A stretch of DNA of 64,000 bases, taken from the NCBI RefSeq assembly GCF_022539665.2, contig NC_081337.1, forward strand, positions 1,108,239 through 1,172,238, written 5' to 3'. The notes under the pieces were generated by a model. The model ran no database searches. It was not told the origin of the DNA and saw only the letters and a list, made by a program, of their open reading frames with translations. The first letter of the stretch is position 1, and each line of letters starts with the position of its first letter. Below are positions 23,330 through 33,099 of the stretch, piece by piece. Origin of the DNA: Daphnia carinata (Eukaryota > Arthropoda > Branchiopoda > Diplostraca > Daphniidae). The position numbers and the translations under genes were made by a program.

Positions 23330-24577
23330 ATGGCTAGTTCTTCATCCCCATCACGGACAGCCACGGTCAACGACTTGAACGATCTTCAGACTACCCAACA
23401 TACCTTCGCGCGCTTACAACTGCTTCCTTCTTTTTCAGGGAGTCCAATTTCTCGTTTTGATTCCTGGATCGAATCCTTTGAAAGCGTAGTTGAGGGGTTA
23501 GGATGGTCAGAGGAGAAGGTTATTCAGATGTTGCGAGCAAAAATGACGGATAAGGCTTTTTCCGTAGTGCAAAATATTGTCAAAGATCATCCTCATGACT
23601 ATACGTCTATTAAAGAAGCTTTACTTGATCACTTTCACGGGGACGAAAACGTTGACTTGTATATTAAGAAATTTAATAAGGCTAAACGGAAACCGGGAGA
23701 AAAAATAATTGATTATGCTCATCGTCTTCAGGAAATCTTTAAAAAAGCGTATCCTGTAGGCCATATCGAGCGTTCCTTTTCAATTATTCTCATGCAGAAA
23801 TTTATCGAAGGTTTGGATTCCAAGTTACAGGCGAAAGTTAAGTACAAAGAATTTGGCGACTTTAACGCACTGGTTGCAGCGACACGCGTTTATGCTGTTC
23901 GCTTGGAAGCACTCGAATCTGACCGTGAAAAACATGAGTTTGTTAGGGTGATCGACGAGTCGAAAGGTGCAGAAAATACAGAATTGCATGAGATTAAGCA
24001 GATGTTAATCGATCAGAAAGCAATAGTCAATCAGGCCGTCGCAAATATACGTCAAGGGAACAAGATCGTAGACACTCCGAAATCGGAGAAGGATGAAATT
24101 AAAGATGCGCTGCGCGAGCTCAGTCAGGCGGTCAAACAACTCCAAATTAATAAGAAGGATAATGTTTCTTCTTCGGCGGGTGCCCCATATAAAAAAAGGG
24201 TATCATTTCAAACAGGCAACGGCAATCGGGAAAGGAACTGGAAGACAAACCCTCCACCTTTCCCCAAGAGTAACACCCACCCGTATCAAGGGGATAAGAA
24301 CCAAAATAGGCCTACAAATTATATGCCATCTTCGCCAAGATCTGGTCATAATCCGAACAATGGGCCTATTGAGAATGTAATAACTTGCAACTATTGTGGG
24401 TTTCGGGGTCACACACAATCGGAGTGCCGTAAATTTCAACGGTATATGTTGGAACAAGCACAGCCCCCAATTTGCTATTCTTGCCGTGAGATCGGCCATA
24501 AATCAAACAATTGTCCCAAGTATAGGGCCAGTAGGCCTAATATTCCGGGTCCCCCTCAGCATCAGGGAAACCAATAA
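23330..24577 (+). CDS. gag: Gag capsid/nucleocapsid polyprotein
   Basis: ATG 23330 has a good context (AAACATGG) and gives 415 residues, a normal Gypsy gag size. The capsid core is recognisable (FDSWIESFESVVEGLGWSE ... HFHGDENVDLYIKKF ... RLQEIFKKAYP). A charged linker follows, then two CCHC knuckles, CNYCGFRGHTQSEC and CYSCREIGHKSNNC, that bind the RNA genome. The frame is open further upstream to 22034, so a longer N-terminal form is possible. The stop TAA is at 24575-24577, four bases after a frameshift heptamer. Confidence 0.85.
   Translation: MASSSSPSRTATVNDLNDLQTTQHTFARLQLLPSFSGSPISRFDSWIESFESVVEGLGWSEEKVIQMLRAKMTDKAFSVVQNIVKDHPHDYTSIKEALLDHFHGDENVDLYIKKFNKAKRKPGEKIIDYAHRLQEIFKKAYPVGHIERSFSIILMQKFIEGLDSKLQAKVKYKEFGDFNALVAATRVYAVRLEALESDREKHEFVRVIDESKGAENTELHEIKQMLIDQKAIVNQAVANIRQGNKIVDTPKSEKDEIKDALRELSQAVKQLQINKKDNVSSSAGAPYKKRVSFQTGNGNRERNWKTNPPPFPKSNTHPYQGDKNQNRPTNYMPSSPRSGHNPNNGPIENVITCNYCGFRGHTQSECRKFQRYMLEQAQPPICYSCREIGHKSNNCPKYRASRPNIPGPPQHQGNQ
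24565..24571 (+). promoter_or_regulatory. -1 ribosomal frameshift heptamer GGGAAAC
   Basis: In the gag frame this reads G GGA AAC, the X XXY YYZ arrangement required for simultaneous -1 slippage, and gag then ends CAA TAA. The -1 frame is open from here straight into pol. GGGAAAC is a heptamer used by known retroviruses. I did not fold the downstream RNA for a stimulatory stem or pseudoknot. Confidence 0.8.
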
Positions 24578-27500
24578 GTATCAACTGTAACTTCGGGTCA
24601 GTTGATAGGGTACCTCAGTTGAAATCCCGACAAGTTGCGAAATTAACAACAATAATAAACGAATCGACCCCCAGAATTCCATTACAAATTTTTCAGATCC
24701 CTTTACAGGCATTATTTGACACAGGCGCGTCTAGAAGCATAATTCACGAGAAGATATTTCAAAAGCTTCCCTCGAGAAATCAAGTAACCTGCAGTCAGCT
24801 TGATTTCGATTTATACGATGTGGGAGATAACAAGTTGCATACGCTGGGTAAAGTTACATTGCCCGTACGTTACGGAGAGTCCGTTTTACGGCAAGAGTTC
24901 ATTGTTACAAATGGTGTTTCTGAAGACTGTATCCTTGGATGGGATGCAATCCAGAAACACGGGTTTCGGCTTGACGGAGAAGCCAAACGTATTTACTTAG
25001 CCAGGGATGAGCAGGGATCAGCCATCTCTAGGGCACCAGACATGGCAATTACGACGGTCAAAAAGACGACGCTAGTTCGTCAGACGGCGCTCGTAATCGC
25101 AGCGCAAATGACAGGTTCATTTCCGTATGTCCCCCCTAATAGCACATTTATTTTTACCCCAGCAGAGGATTTGCCGGCCGGTATTTTTATTGAAGAATTT
25201 GTTGGAACTGTATCGGGAGATGGGAAATATCAAATTATGGTCGAAAACCATTCGTTAAGTCAAGTCATACTTCCTAGGAATACAACCTTAGGCCAAATCG
25301 AAGTAATTCATAACGTAATTGGTAAGATTGCCTTATGTCAACCAGAGGAAAAGCCTACACAAAAACGGGAGCTAGCTTTGATTTCGGAAGTCGACGCTGA
25401 ATTTCAAGCTCCGCTCTCAAGTTTATTTAATGACTTTCATGACTTGTTCGCAACAAAAGACTCAGAATTAGGGAGCACTAATCTCATTAAGCATACGATC
25501 GATACCCAAGGAAGAGGCCCTATCCGGCAACGACCCTATCGAGTTACGAACCACCAAAGAAAGATACTGGAGGATAAAGTGCAGGAAATGATGGACGCAA
25601 ATGTAATACAATATTCTCATTCTCCATGGGCGTCACCTGTGGTTTTGGTTGAGAAGAAAGGCGGAGACGTGAGGTTTTGCGTTGATTATCGGAAATTAAA
25701 TAGCATTACAAAAAAAGATTCATTCCCTATGCCAAGGATTGATGAAACGTTAGATAAATTATATGGGAAGAAATTTTTTACGACCCTCGATTTGGCCTCC
25801 GGCTACTGGCAAATTCAAGTGAATGAACCAGACATTGAAAAAACGGCTTTTGTAGTAGAAAACAATCTTTACGAGTTTAAAAGGATGGCGTTTGGCTTGT
25901 GCAATGCACCCGCCACATTTCAAAGATTAATGAATTATGTACTGAAAGACGTTTTGGGACATAAAGCGTTAGTTTATTTGGATGACGTCATTATATTTTC
26001 GGATACTTTTGATAATCATTTGAAAGATATTCGGGAAATTTTTACCTTATTGAAAACTGCCAATTTAAAATTAAAACTTAAGAAATGTCAATTCGTTAAA
26101 CGTTCTGTAAATTATTTGGGCCACGTCATTTCGACTGAGGGAATTAAACCTGATCCTGGAAAAATCGACAAAATATTAAATTACAAAACGCCTACTTCTG
26201 CCGATGAGGTGAGGTCATTTCTCGGGTTAGCAGGTTATTATAGGAGATTTATTCCCAACTTTGGTTCAATCGCAAAACCTCTGACTAGGTTAACTCACAA
26301 AGATCTTAGTAAAAGACCTTTTACCTGGGGAGACGAAGAACAAGTCGCGTTTGTAAAGTTGCGGACATCCCTGGTTACACCGCCGGTTCTCGCATATCCA
26401 AATTTTAATGAAAAATTTATTCGTTTCACTGACGCATGCGACTATGGTATTGGGGCCGTCTTATCTCAAATGCAAAACGGCCAAGAGCACCCGATAGCGT
26501 ACTCCAGTAGGCAGTTAACTAAGGCGGAAATGAAGTATAGTACAACCGAAAAAGAAGCTCTGGCAGTCGTGGATGCCATTAAACATTTCCGTCACTATCT
26601 CTTGGATAAACCCTTTGAGATAATTAGTGACCATCGTCCTTTGCAGTGGCTTAAAAATCAGAAGGATAATAATGGAAGGTTAGGGAGGTGGGCCATTTTA
26701 TTGGCTGCAACAAATTATGAATTAAAATATAGGCCAGGCCGTGTTCACCAGAACGCGGACTGTTTGTCTAGATTAAAAATAGCTAGCATTCAAACTGGGA
26801 AGGATATTAAATTGATCTGCGAAAAACAACAGGAGGACGACCTCTGTATAGCCATCAAGAATTATCTAGAAGAAGGAGAGCTGGATGAAATTTTTACATT
26901 GTCCAAACCCGAGTGGGTAAAGGAAATTGAATATTTTGAGGTAATTGAAGGAATACTTTATAGACGGGAACTGCCATCTCAGAGTAATAAAAGGAACGAC
27001 ACCCATCATCAATTAGTTTTGCCATTATCCCTACGCCACCTAGTGCTTAAAGAATTACACGACGCACCGATGGGTGGACATTTGGCATTTTATAAGACCT
27101 ATATGAAAGTCAAAAATAATTATTATTGGCCCAACATGAGAGGCGATGTTAAAGAATATTGCCGGGCTTGTGAAGTTTGCATAGCCAACACTGCTTCACC
27201 CTATCGAGCACTTTTGCATCCGCACGAAATTGCGAAGGCTCCTTTTGATGTAATTGGAATGGACTTTCTGGGTCCTATTACACCAGTTTCGCCCAATGGT
27301 AATAGTTACATTTTAGTTATTACAGATTATTTTAGCCGTTGGGTTGAGGCTGTTGCTTTAAAAGATCAAACTGCTCAGACAACAGCAGAATGTGTATATA
27401 AAACTGTTATTGTTAGACATGGTATGCCTAAGGCAATTATTTCTGATCGTGGGACAAATTTCACGTCCAAGTTATTTCGCTATTTTTGTAAAAAATTGAA

Positions 27501-28542
27501 GATCGATCAGAGGTTAACCACCGCTTATAACCCTGCTAGTAATGGGGAGACGGAAAGGTTCAATCGAACTTTAACGTCTATGTTAAGAAAAGAATTAAAA
27601 GACGGCGAGCATGCCAATTGGGAAGAAATATTAGATGATGTTTTATTTGCGTATCGTAGCTCGGTCCACTCTTCGACATTGGACACTCCATATTATTTAC
27701 TTCACGGTAGGGACCCAAACATTCCTATTAACGAATTTCTTAATGCATCTCCCAAAACATTCAAATCTTCTTCTGACTATGTTGGGAATCTGACAGAACG
27801 TTTGCGTTATAGTTTTCAAAGAGTTAGAGAGGAAAGCGAAAAAGCTAGAAAGCGCCAAAGGGAACAATATAACAAGCGCGCGAAAGAAAAACGATATGTG
27901 ATAGGCGATCGGGTGTTATTGGATATTCGAGTAGTCAAGGAAGGAGATAGCAAGAAATTTACTTCGAAATATAAAGGGCCTTATAGAATAGTAAACGTTT
28001 ATTCAAATAATACTGTAGACATTGCTGATAATTCATATATATGTCAGCGTACGCATGTAAATAGATTAAAACCCTTGTATGAAACAATGCTGTGGAAACA
28101 TGAGCATTGTCCGCCACTTGAGACCCCTTTGGAATTCGAGAGCCGAATCCGGAAGTCTATTGCGACTCAAACTAATGTGCGTGAACACGAGCACGATGTC
28201 GAAACCGCAAGGCAACAAAACACCGAGTCCGAAGCCGTATCAGAAGTGGTATCAGACACTTATTCGGCAAATCATCAACTTGTGCGAGAAGACAATGTGA
28301 TCGGCCCGTCTCATCTGTCGTTCGAAGGACGATTAACCTCGAGTGACAATTGCGATGTGACGAATGATGCTCAGCATCCAATGCCACTTTCCGAAAATAC
28401 TCCTATATACGCTGATAGTGATTCCGACCTTCAACAAGTAGAGCCCAAAGATGATGTGACAGCAGCGTTATTGCATCAAGAAGTCACCCGACGCCCTCAG
28501 CGAAATCGGAGAAAGCCGATTCGTTACAGGGACGAAATGTAG
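24572..28542 (+). CDS. pol: Pol: protease, RT, RNase H, integrase
   Basis: There is no ATG at the head of this frame; it is entered from gag by -1 frameshifting. From about 24619 it is open for roughly 1307 codons. Protease: LFDTGASRSIIH. RT: RFCVDYRKLN, TLDLASGYWQ, catalytic VYLDDVIIFS. RNase H: FTDACDYGIGAVLS, TEKEALAV, SDHRPLQWL. Integrase: zinc HHCC head (HDAPMGGH ... CRACEVC), catalytic GMDFLGP, SDRGTNFTS and GETERFNRT giving D, D and E. A GPY/F-like module KYKGPYRIV follows. There is no chromodomain; the end is an acidic tail finishing RRPQRNRRKPIRYRDEM. All catalytic residues I can check are present, so the enzyme set looks intact. Confidence 0.93.
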
Positions 28543-28573
28543 CGTCATCATACATCCTAGTTCGATTGCCGAA

Positions 28574-28630
28574 CCAATACCGAGTGATTACTATATAAAC
28601 CGTACGTTAAGTGAAGGAAGATACAACTTC
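28574..28630 (+). promoter_or_regulatory. CCAAT and TATA-box motifs ahead of the accessory ORF
   Basis: CCAAT at 28574-28578 and TATATAAA at 28592-28599 lie about 115-140 bp upstream of the accessory ATG. A start about 30 bp downstream of the TATA box would give a leader of roughly 90 nt. The motif match is direct. Its use as an internal promoter is inferred. Confidence 0.5.
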
Positions 28631-28713
28631 TTGTACTCTCTGAGAACAACGACGACAACTGTTCTGTCTGTTTTGCCATTTCTTCACGTACAAAGAAGCG
28701 TTAAGAAGCCAAC

Positions 28714-29238
28714 ATGGACAACAAGTCTGAATCCATCTCTGAGCCCGTGACCAACGACTGGATACCTATGGTGTCCATCCCACTCCCCGTCGCGGAGGCC
28801 CTCTTGGTAGACCTCACGACGTCGTCCGGAGACGCCTCGACGGCCGAACGTGACGCGCCGGATTCACCAGATCCCTCACCAATCGACGACGAGGAGACCG
28901 CGGCCCGAAACCCGCCGGGGACGTCCGAGATGGAGGATGCCATCGATTTTAGCCGCGGCAGACCCCGCACCTCGGACTGGCACCTCGATGCAGCCTGGGA
29001 GCAGAAGCAGCTGGAAATCAAGACAAATCAGTTGATCGCCCGTCTTCTCATCACCCTGTATGACAAGAAATGGAGTGACGCCGTCTTCACCCTAAAGGCG
29101 ATCCTCGACCTGGACCCCGAAAGGCGCCATCCACCGCTCTATGGTTGGACATCGTGCCACTGGGACTTGCCCGAGAAGAGACCCAGCACGGACGATCAAC
29201 AGAAGGACCCCAACGCAAAGAAGCCGAGATACTTCTAA
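28714..29238 (+). CDS. Accessory protein X between pol and env, unknown
   Basis: ATG 28714 in a strong context (CCAACATGG) encodes 174 residues. The N-terminal half is acidic and rich in S, T, P and D, probably disordered. A compact helical middle follows (TSDWHLDAAWEQKQ ... LIARLLITLYDKKWSDAVF), then a basic C-terminus (EKRPSTDD ... NAKKPRYF) that could be a two-part nuclear-import signal. The ORF is much richer in G+C at third positions than the AT-rich pol next to it, so it may have another origin. An upstream TATA box and downstream AATAAA plus a 24-A tract bracket it. I do not recognise the family. Confidence 0.6.
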   Translation: MDNKSESISEPVTNDWIPMVSIPLPVAEALLVDLTTSSGDASTAERDAPDSPDPSPIDDEETAARNPPGTSEMEDAIDFSRGRPRTSDWHLDAAWEQKQLEIKTNQLIARLLITLYDKKWSDAVFTLKAILDLDPERRHPPLYGWTSCHWDLPEKRPSTDDQQKDPNAKKPRYF

Positions 29239-29434
29239 GTCGTACGAGGACAACCGAAGAAATCGAGGAAGGAGGAAGCTTTTTCATTCGACCCTCTTTC
29301 AGTCCTCGTTATGTGTTATTCCTGATATTTCTCCTTCAATTTTTATGTTTACATTTACCATACTTTAATATTTACCTTTATTTTGATTTCACATACCAAT
29401 ATTCGCTTTAACTCTCCTTGCTGCTATTCATCGA

Positions 29435-29466
29435 AATAAACTCATTGGTTGCTTAATCGTTTGTCA

Positions 29467-29489
<23 letters not shown>
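29435..29489 (+). terminator. Poly(A) signal followed by genomic poly(A) tract
   Basis: AATAAA at 29435-29440, then 25 nt, then 24 consecutive A (29466-29489). This spacing is what a cleaved, polyadenylated mRNA would leave if reverse-transcribed into the element. It ends the accessory cassette. Confidence 0.6.
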
Positions 29490-29497
<8 letters not shown>

Positions 29498-29927
29498 GAA
29501 AAAAAATAGAAACAAAAACATGATAATAAAACACTTAGTGGCTAACAAACAACAATTTCTATGAACGTATTATCGGTTACAACATGTATCTTGTTTTTCA
29601 CGTCGTACACTTTAACTTTCTCAATTTACGCCCCGTAGTCATTCCCTTGTTTGACAGCCCATAGTATAAGTCCACATAGATTCTGATAAGTAGAGCCTTT
29701 TAAGTAGAGAAAAAAAAATAAAATAAAAAATAAAATAACAAAAAATCTTTTGCTTCAGAAAAAAAAAATTTTAGCTTGATCATACCTTCATCAAGACCCG
29801 TAAATGAGTGTCACAAAATAACAATTTAGTAGTCACAAATTAAGTAGCTCCCCTTTGTAGATTCCTATTGCCAAACTAACACGGTAGATGTGGAGACATT
29901 ACCATACTAACCAACAAAAACAACACA

Positions 29928-29967
<40 letters not shown>

Positions 29968-30663
29968 AAGAAAGAAAAGAAATACCTTTATATATTGTCA
30001 AAAACACATATATAACACACAAATGATTTTCTGAACCGCAATGTCAAATTTCGTTTCCTATTTCCCTTCCTATCTCCTACACGTCACTTTCGTTATTTTT
30101 CAACGAATAGGTCCAAATCGTAGCCGTAACTTTTATACTCTCATTCCAATATGCCACGCAATACTGTTCACTTTCCCTTTCGTTCGTACACTACAGCTTG
30201 GCCATAGCCAACATCAAGAATACAGTATTAGCGCCGCCTCCCTTTTCCTGGAACTAATACTACTCTTGGACCTTGGACCTTCGCGGCAAAATCCCTTCCC
30301 GTCGCAAACTTTTAAACGTTTCTTTTCTCGTCTTCCCTGATCAACTGTCCTGTATTTTCTTACTTTCCCTTTCCGATAATTATGGTCATCTTTTTCTCTT
30401 TCCAACGATACTAAATAATATAAAAAACAAGTTGTCCTTCCCCCTCAAAACAAAACTTTATTCTAGTTCCCTTTTTCCTTTCTCTTTTCCGTAGCCTACT
30501 AATAAAGCCGACGGGAAAAGCCGTTGACCTTGCGACAGCCGTAGGCTATTTTTCACTTCCTCACTTCTTCTTGTATGTTTTTGTTTTGTTTTGTGTTACT
30601 TAGTTAAGAAGCCCACACGATGACATTTTTCTTTTGTTAAGTCACATATTTTCTTTTGTCTAT
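29490..30663 (+). other. Noncoding stretch between accessory gene and env
   Basis: A-rich then pyrimidine-rich DNA, with a second run of about 36 A at 29928-29963. A 99-codon ATG frame (30041-30340) has low-complexity composition and no motif, so I do not call it a gene. The long pyrimidine stretch at 30350-30560 ahead of env could serve as a splice acceptor region for an env mRNA. Confidence 0.45.
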
Positions 30664-32373
30664 ATGTACCGGCCGGATATAGAAATGTCCCCCTCTGCAT
30701 TCCTGCTGCTATTATGCGTGTACGGATTACATTCCCAGGCCTTCGAGACTACCGTATGCAATTGCGCGGAACCAGTGAAGGTGGGAATTCTTCAATTCTC
30801 CGATGAAAATTGTCAACCGACATCCACCGATATTAAAGCCACCAAGGTGAAATACGCCGTGTATAGTGAAGAACGCGCCGCGACTAAATTCCCGGGTTAC
30901 ATCTGTGCCCGTTGGAAAAATATCCGACACATCACAATGACCTTCTTCGGGCAACTATTTGTTGTGCCGGATAAAATCCCAATTGATACTACCCCCGCCG
31001 ACTGCAACGAAATGATTGACAACAAGAGGTGCACTGATAACCGGATGACTTTTGTCGACGGAAAATTTGTGTTCGACAATGAACCAGATATCTCTGGATA
31101 CTGGTTACAAACAATTGATAAGTCAATCATAAACTGCGTTCTCGAGAAAGTCGAACTTTTCCAGCAAAAGGAGGATGCAGACTTCTCAACACCCATCGGA
31201 ATTGCTTCTGCTACGTCCGGCAATTTGTCACACAATCACTTAACACTGATTTGGGACAAAACCTACACACAGAAGACCAAAGTAACTACCAGACTCGTCG
31301 AAGACGGCATCGGTATGCTGACCCGATTGCCAGGAGAAAAACCACTCCTTAGACTCCAAGATGACAAAAACCAATTGGACTTCCACCTGACACCAGTACT
31401 GCGCTGCGTTTCAGTACAACAAAATTGCTGCAATAGAACTTCTTCATATGAAATCGTCGGCCAATCAAAACTCTTCGTCACGACGGCAGCCATAATGGAA
31501 AAAGCAACCCCAGTGGAGACCCGAGCGCCACTCAGCGCCGAAAACTTAAATATTCCGGCCAATATCCAATACATCCGTGATCAACTCACCGACCACGAGA
31601 ATGAATTGGCACGACAGGTTCAACTACTTCAATGTGAAGCTCGTAAAGCCAAACATGAAAGGGCCGTCACAACCGCCCAATATAATGGATGGCTAGCGGC
31701 CTCACAATCAAACTTACCCCGGTGCACGAAATTACAAGCATTCGGGAAGACGGTCGTATTAATTCAATGTCAGGCCTTAAATGTCACATTTGAGACTGTA
31801 TTGACTTCGTGCGGACCGCAACCAAAATTCCAAAATTATACGATTAACCTCGATGGCTGGGAACTCGTAAAATATTCTCCTTGTTATTGGACAAATGGAT
31901 TTGTCAATTTCAATAACAAACCCTATGCCTTCCGTAATAATACGTGGGAACAACTCGAAGCCACAATTGTATTGCCTGAGCAAACGCTGGCACACTCTTT
32001 CCGCTACGAGAACGTCGAATTTTTCGACTACGAACACCAAAGTAACCCGGCATACACCGACAATATGCTTAACCACATGAACATCATGGCCGACATAGCA
32101 GCCGTGATCAACGAACATCCATCATCCGAATTTACGTCGCACGGTAAACCCAGCGCCACAAATATTTTCATAACGGCCTCCAGTGTCGGAGCTTACACAT
32201 CTTGGTGGGAAACAATAAAAAATTACTTCTTCATCGGCATCATGTGCATCCTCGTATTACTCTTCCTACGCATCTGCTACTGTTGCGGTCTCTTCAAGAT
32301 CTTCTGGGTTATATGCCGTCGCCCTCATAAACGTTCAACATCCTCCGGATCCATCCCCATGCATCAAGTCTGA
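30664..32373 (+). CDS. env: Envelope-like transmembrane glycoprotein
   Basis: ATG 30664, or the in-frame ATG 30685 just before the signal peptide, gives 562-569 residues. Visible parts are a signal peptide (FLLLLCVYGLHSQA), a cysteine-rich ectodomain opening TTVCNCAEPVKVG, at least five N-glycosylation sequons (NLS, NRT, NVT, NYT, NNT) and a helical segment around IRDQLTDHENELARQ. One membrane span follows (about residues 519-545, GIMCILVLLFL) and a short basic tail. There is no furin RXXR plus fusion peptide like that of fly errantiviruses. The layout recalls the class III glycoproteins of chuvirus/mononegavirus type, but that is inference. It is uninterrupted and ends 33 bp before the 3' LTR. 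Confidence 0.75.
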   Translation: MYRPDIEMSPSAFLLLLCVYGLHSQAFETTVCNCAEPVKVGILQFSDENCQPTSTDIKATKVKYAVYSEERAATKFPGYICARWKNIRHITMTFFGQLFVVPDKIPIDTTPADCNEMIDNKRCTDNRMTFVDGKFVFDNEPDISGYWLQTIDKSIINCVLEKVELFQQKEDADFSTPIGIASATSGNLSHNHLTLIWDKTYTQKTKVTTRLVEDGIGMLTRLPGEKPLLRLQDDKNQLDFHLTPVLRCVSVQQNCCNRTSSYEIVGQSKLFVTTAAIMEKATPVETRAPLSAENLNIPANIQYIRDQLTDHENELARQVQLLQCEARKAKHERAVTTAQYNGWLAASQSNLPRCTKLQAFGKTVVLIQCQALNVTFETVLTSCGPQPKFQNYTINLDGWELVKYSPCYWTNGFVNFNNKPYAFRNNTWEQLEATIVLPEQTLAHSFRYENVEFFDYEHQSNPAYTDNMLNHMNIMADIAAVINEHPSSEFTSHGKPSATNIFITASSVGAYTSWWETIKNYFFIGIMCILVLLFLRICYCCGLFKIFWVICRRPHKRSTSSGSIPMHQV

Positions 32374-32406
32374 TTACGAGACGTAATCTCACGCCGCCGG
32401 GAGTGA

Positions 32407-33099
32407 TGTAAAGAAGCAAATAAATGTTTTTATTCGATATGCCCTCCCGTTTATTCTTTATATATGACTCATGTGTTACGCCATATAAACTGCGCAGTAG
32501 TGTATTATATTACATCGGCACCTTGCCGCTTAGCAACATTTGTGATTGGCTGCTTAGGCGTTGATCTGTATTGCACCATCAACTTAATATATCAAATTTC
32601 ATTAGTTGCGACATGTAATTGCGCAGTTGTTAATTGCTGTGCAATATGCGAGGTTTCGTGGTGAACCAAGATCTGAGTAAATTCAGTTGTCGATGAGCCT
32701 CTGACTCTTACAGGCGGAGTTCAAGTTCAGCTAGTGCTTCCCCATTGATAAATTGGTGCAAGTGAATTGAGCTGTGTCACGTGCTTGTCTGAGTGTTCGG
32801 TTCACCCATATTGTTTACCCACGTGCCGACGAACTCCTGTTAACGCTGCCTTCTCTTATATCCTCGCCCGTGCTCCGTTCAAGCCACCGCGGTAAGCTTA
32901 TACTACAGTATCATATTACACTCCGACTTCTCTTTCTTTAGTCTGACTCCTCTTGTCTTATCCCAACTGACTTCTGTACCGCTTAGCCCTACTTGGATAA
33001 ATATAAATCATCGTGTGGGTAAATCGCCTCCGAGTTCGATTCATTTCAATTTGTCTTAATTCCGTAAAGTACATCCTCTCACAGAGAAGATGCTTTACA
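32407..33099 (+). repeat. 3' LTR of Gypsy-env element (693 bp)
   Basis: Same length and almost the same sequence as the 5' copy. It is preceded by a short purine-rich GGGAGTGA that could prime plus-strand synthesis and followed by the GTAT duplication at 33100-33103. Confidence 0.93.

Larger units (their letters stand above)
21052..33099 (+). mobile_element. Young Gypsy-type LTR element with env and accessory ORFs
   Basis: The 12,048-bp element is bounded by two 693-bp LTRs (TGTAAAG...CTTTACA) and a GTAT duplication (21048-21051 and 33100-33103). The order is LTR, primer-binding site, short leader ORF, ORF0 overlapping an open gag-frame leader, gag, -1 frameshift site, pol (PR-RT-RH-IN), accessory gene with its own TATA box and poly(A) tract, env, 3' LTR. 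I saw about two differences between the LTRs, so it inserted recently. It is long for Gypsy because of about 2.1 kb of accessory and noncoding DNA between pol and env. An endogenous, retrovirus-like arrangement; infectivity is not implied. Confidence 0.93.

Noticed and set aside
30041-30340. 99-codon ATG frame between accessory gene and env
   Set aside because: Low-complexity, pyrimidine-driven composition and no recognisable feature; insufficient support for a gene.
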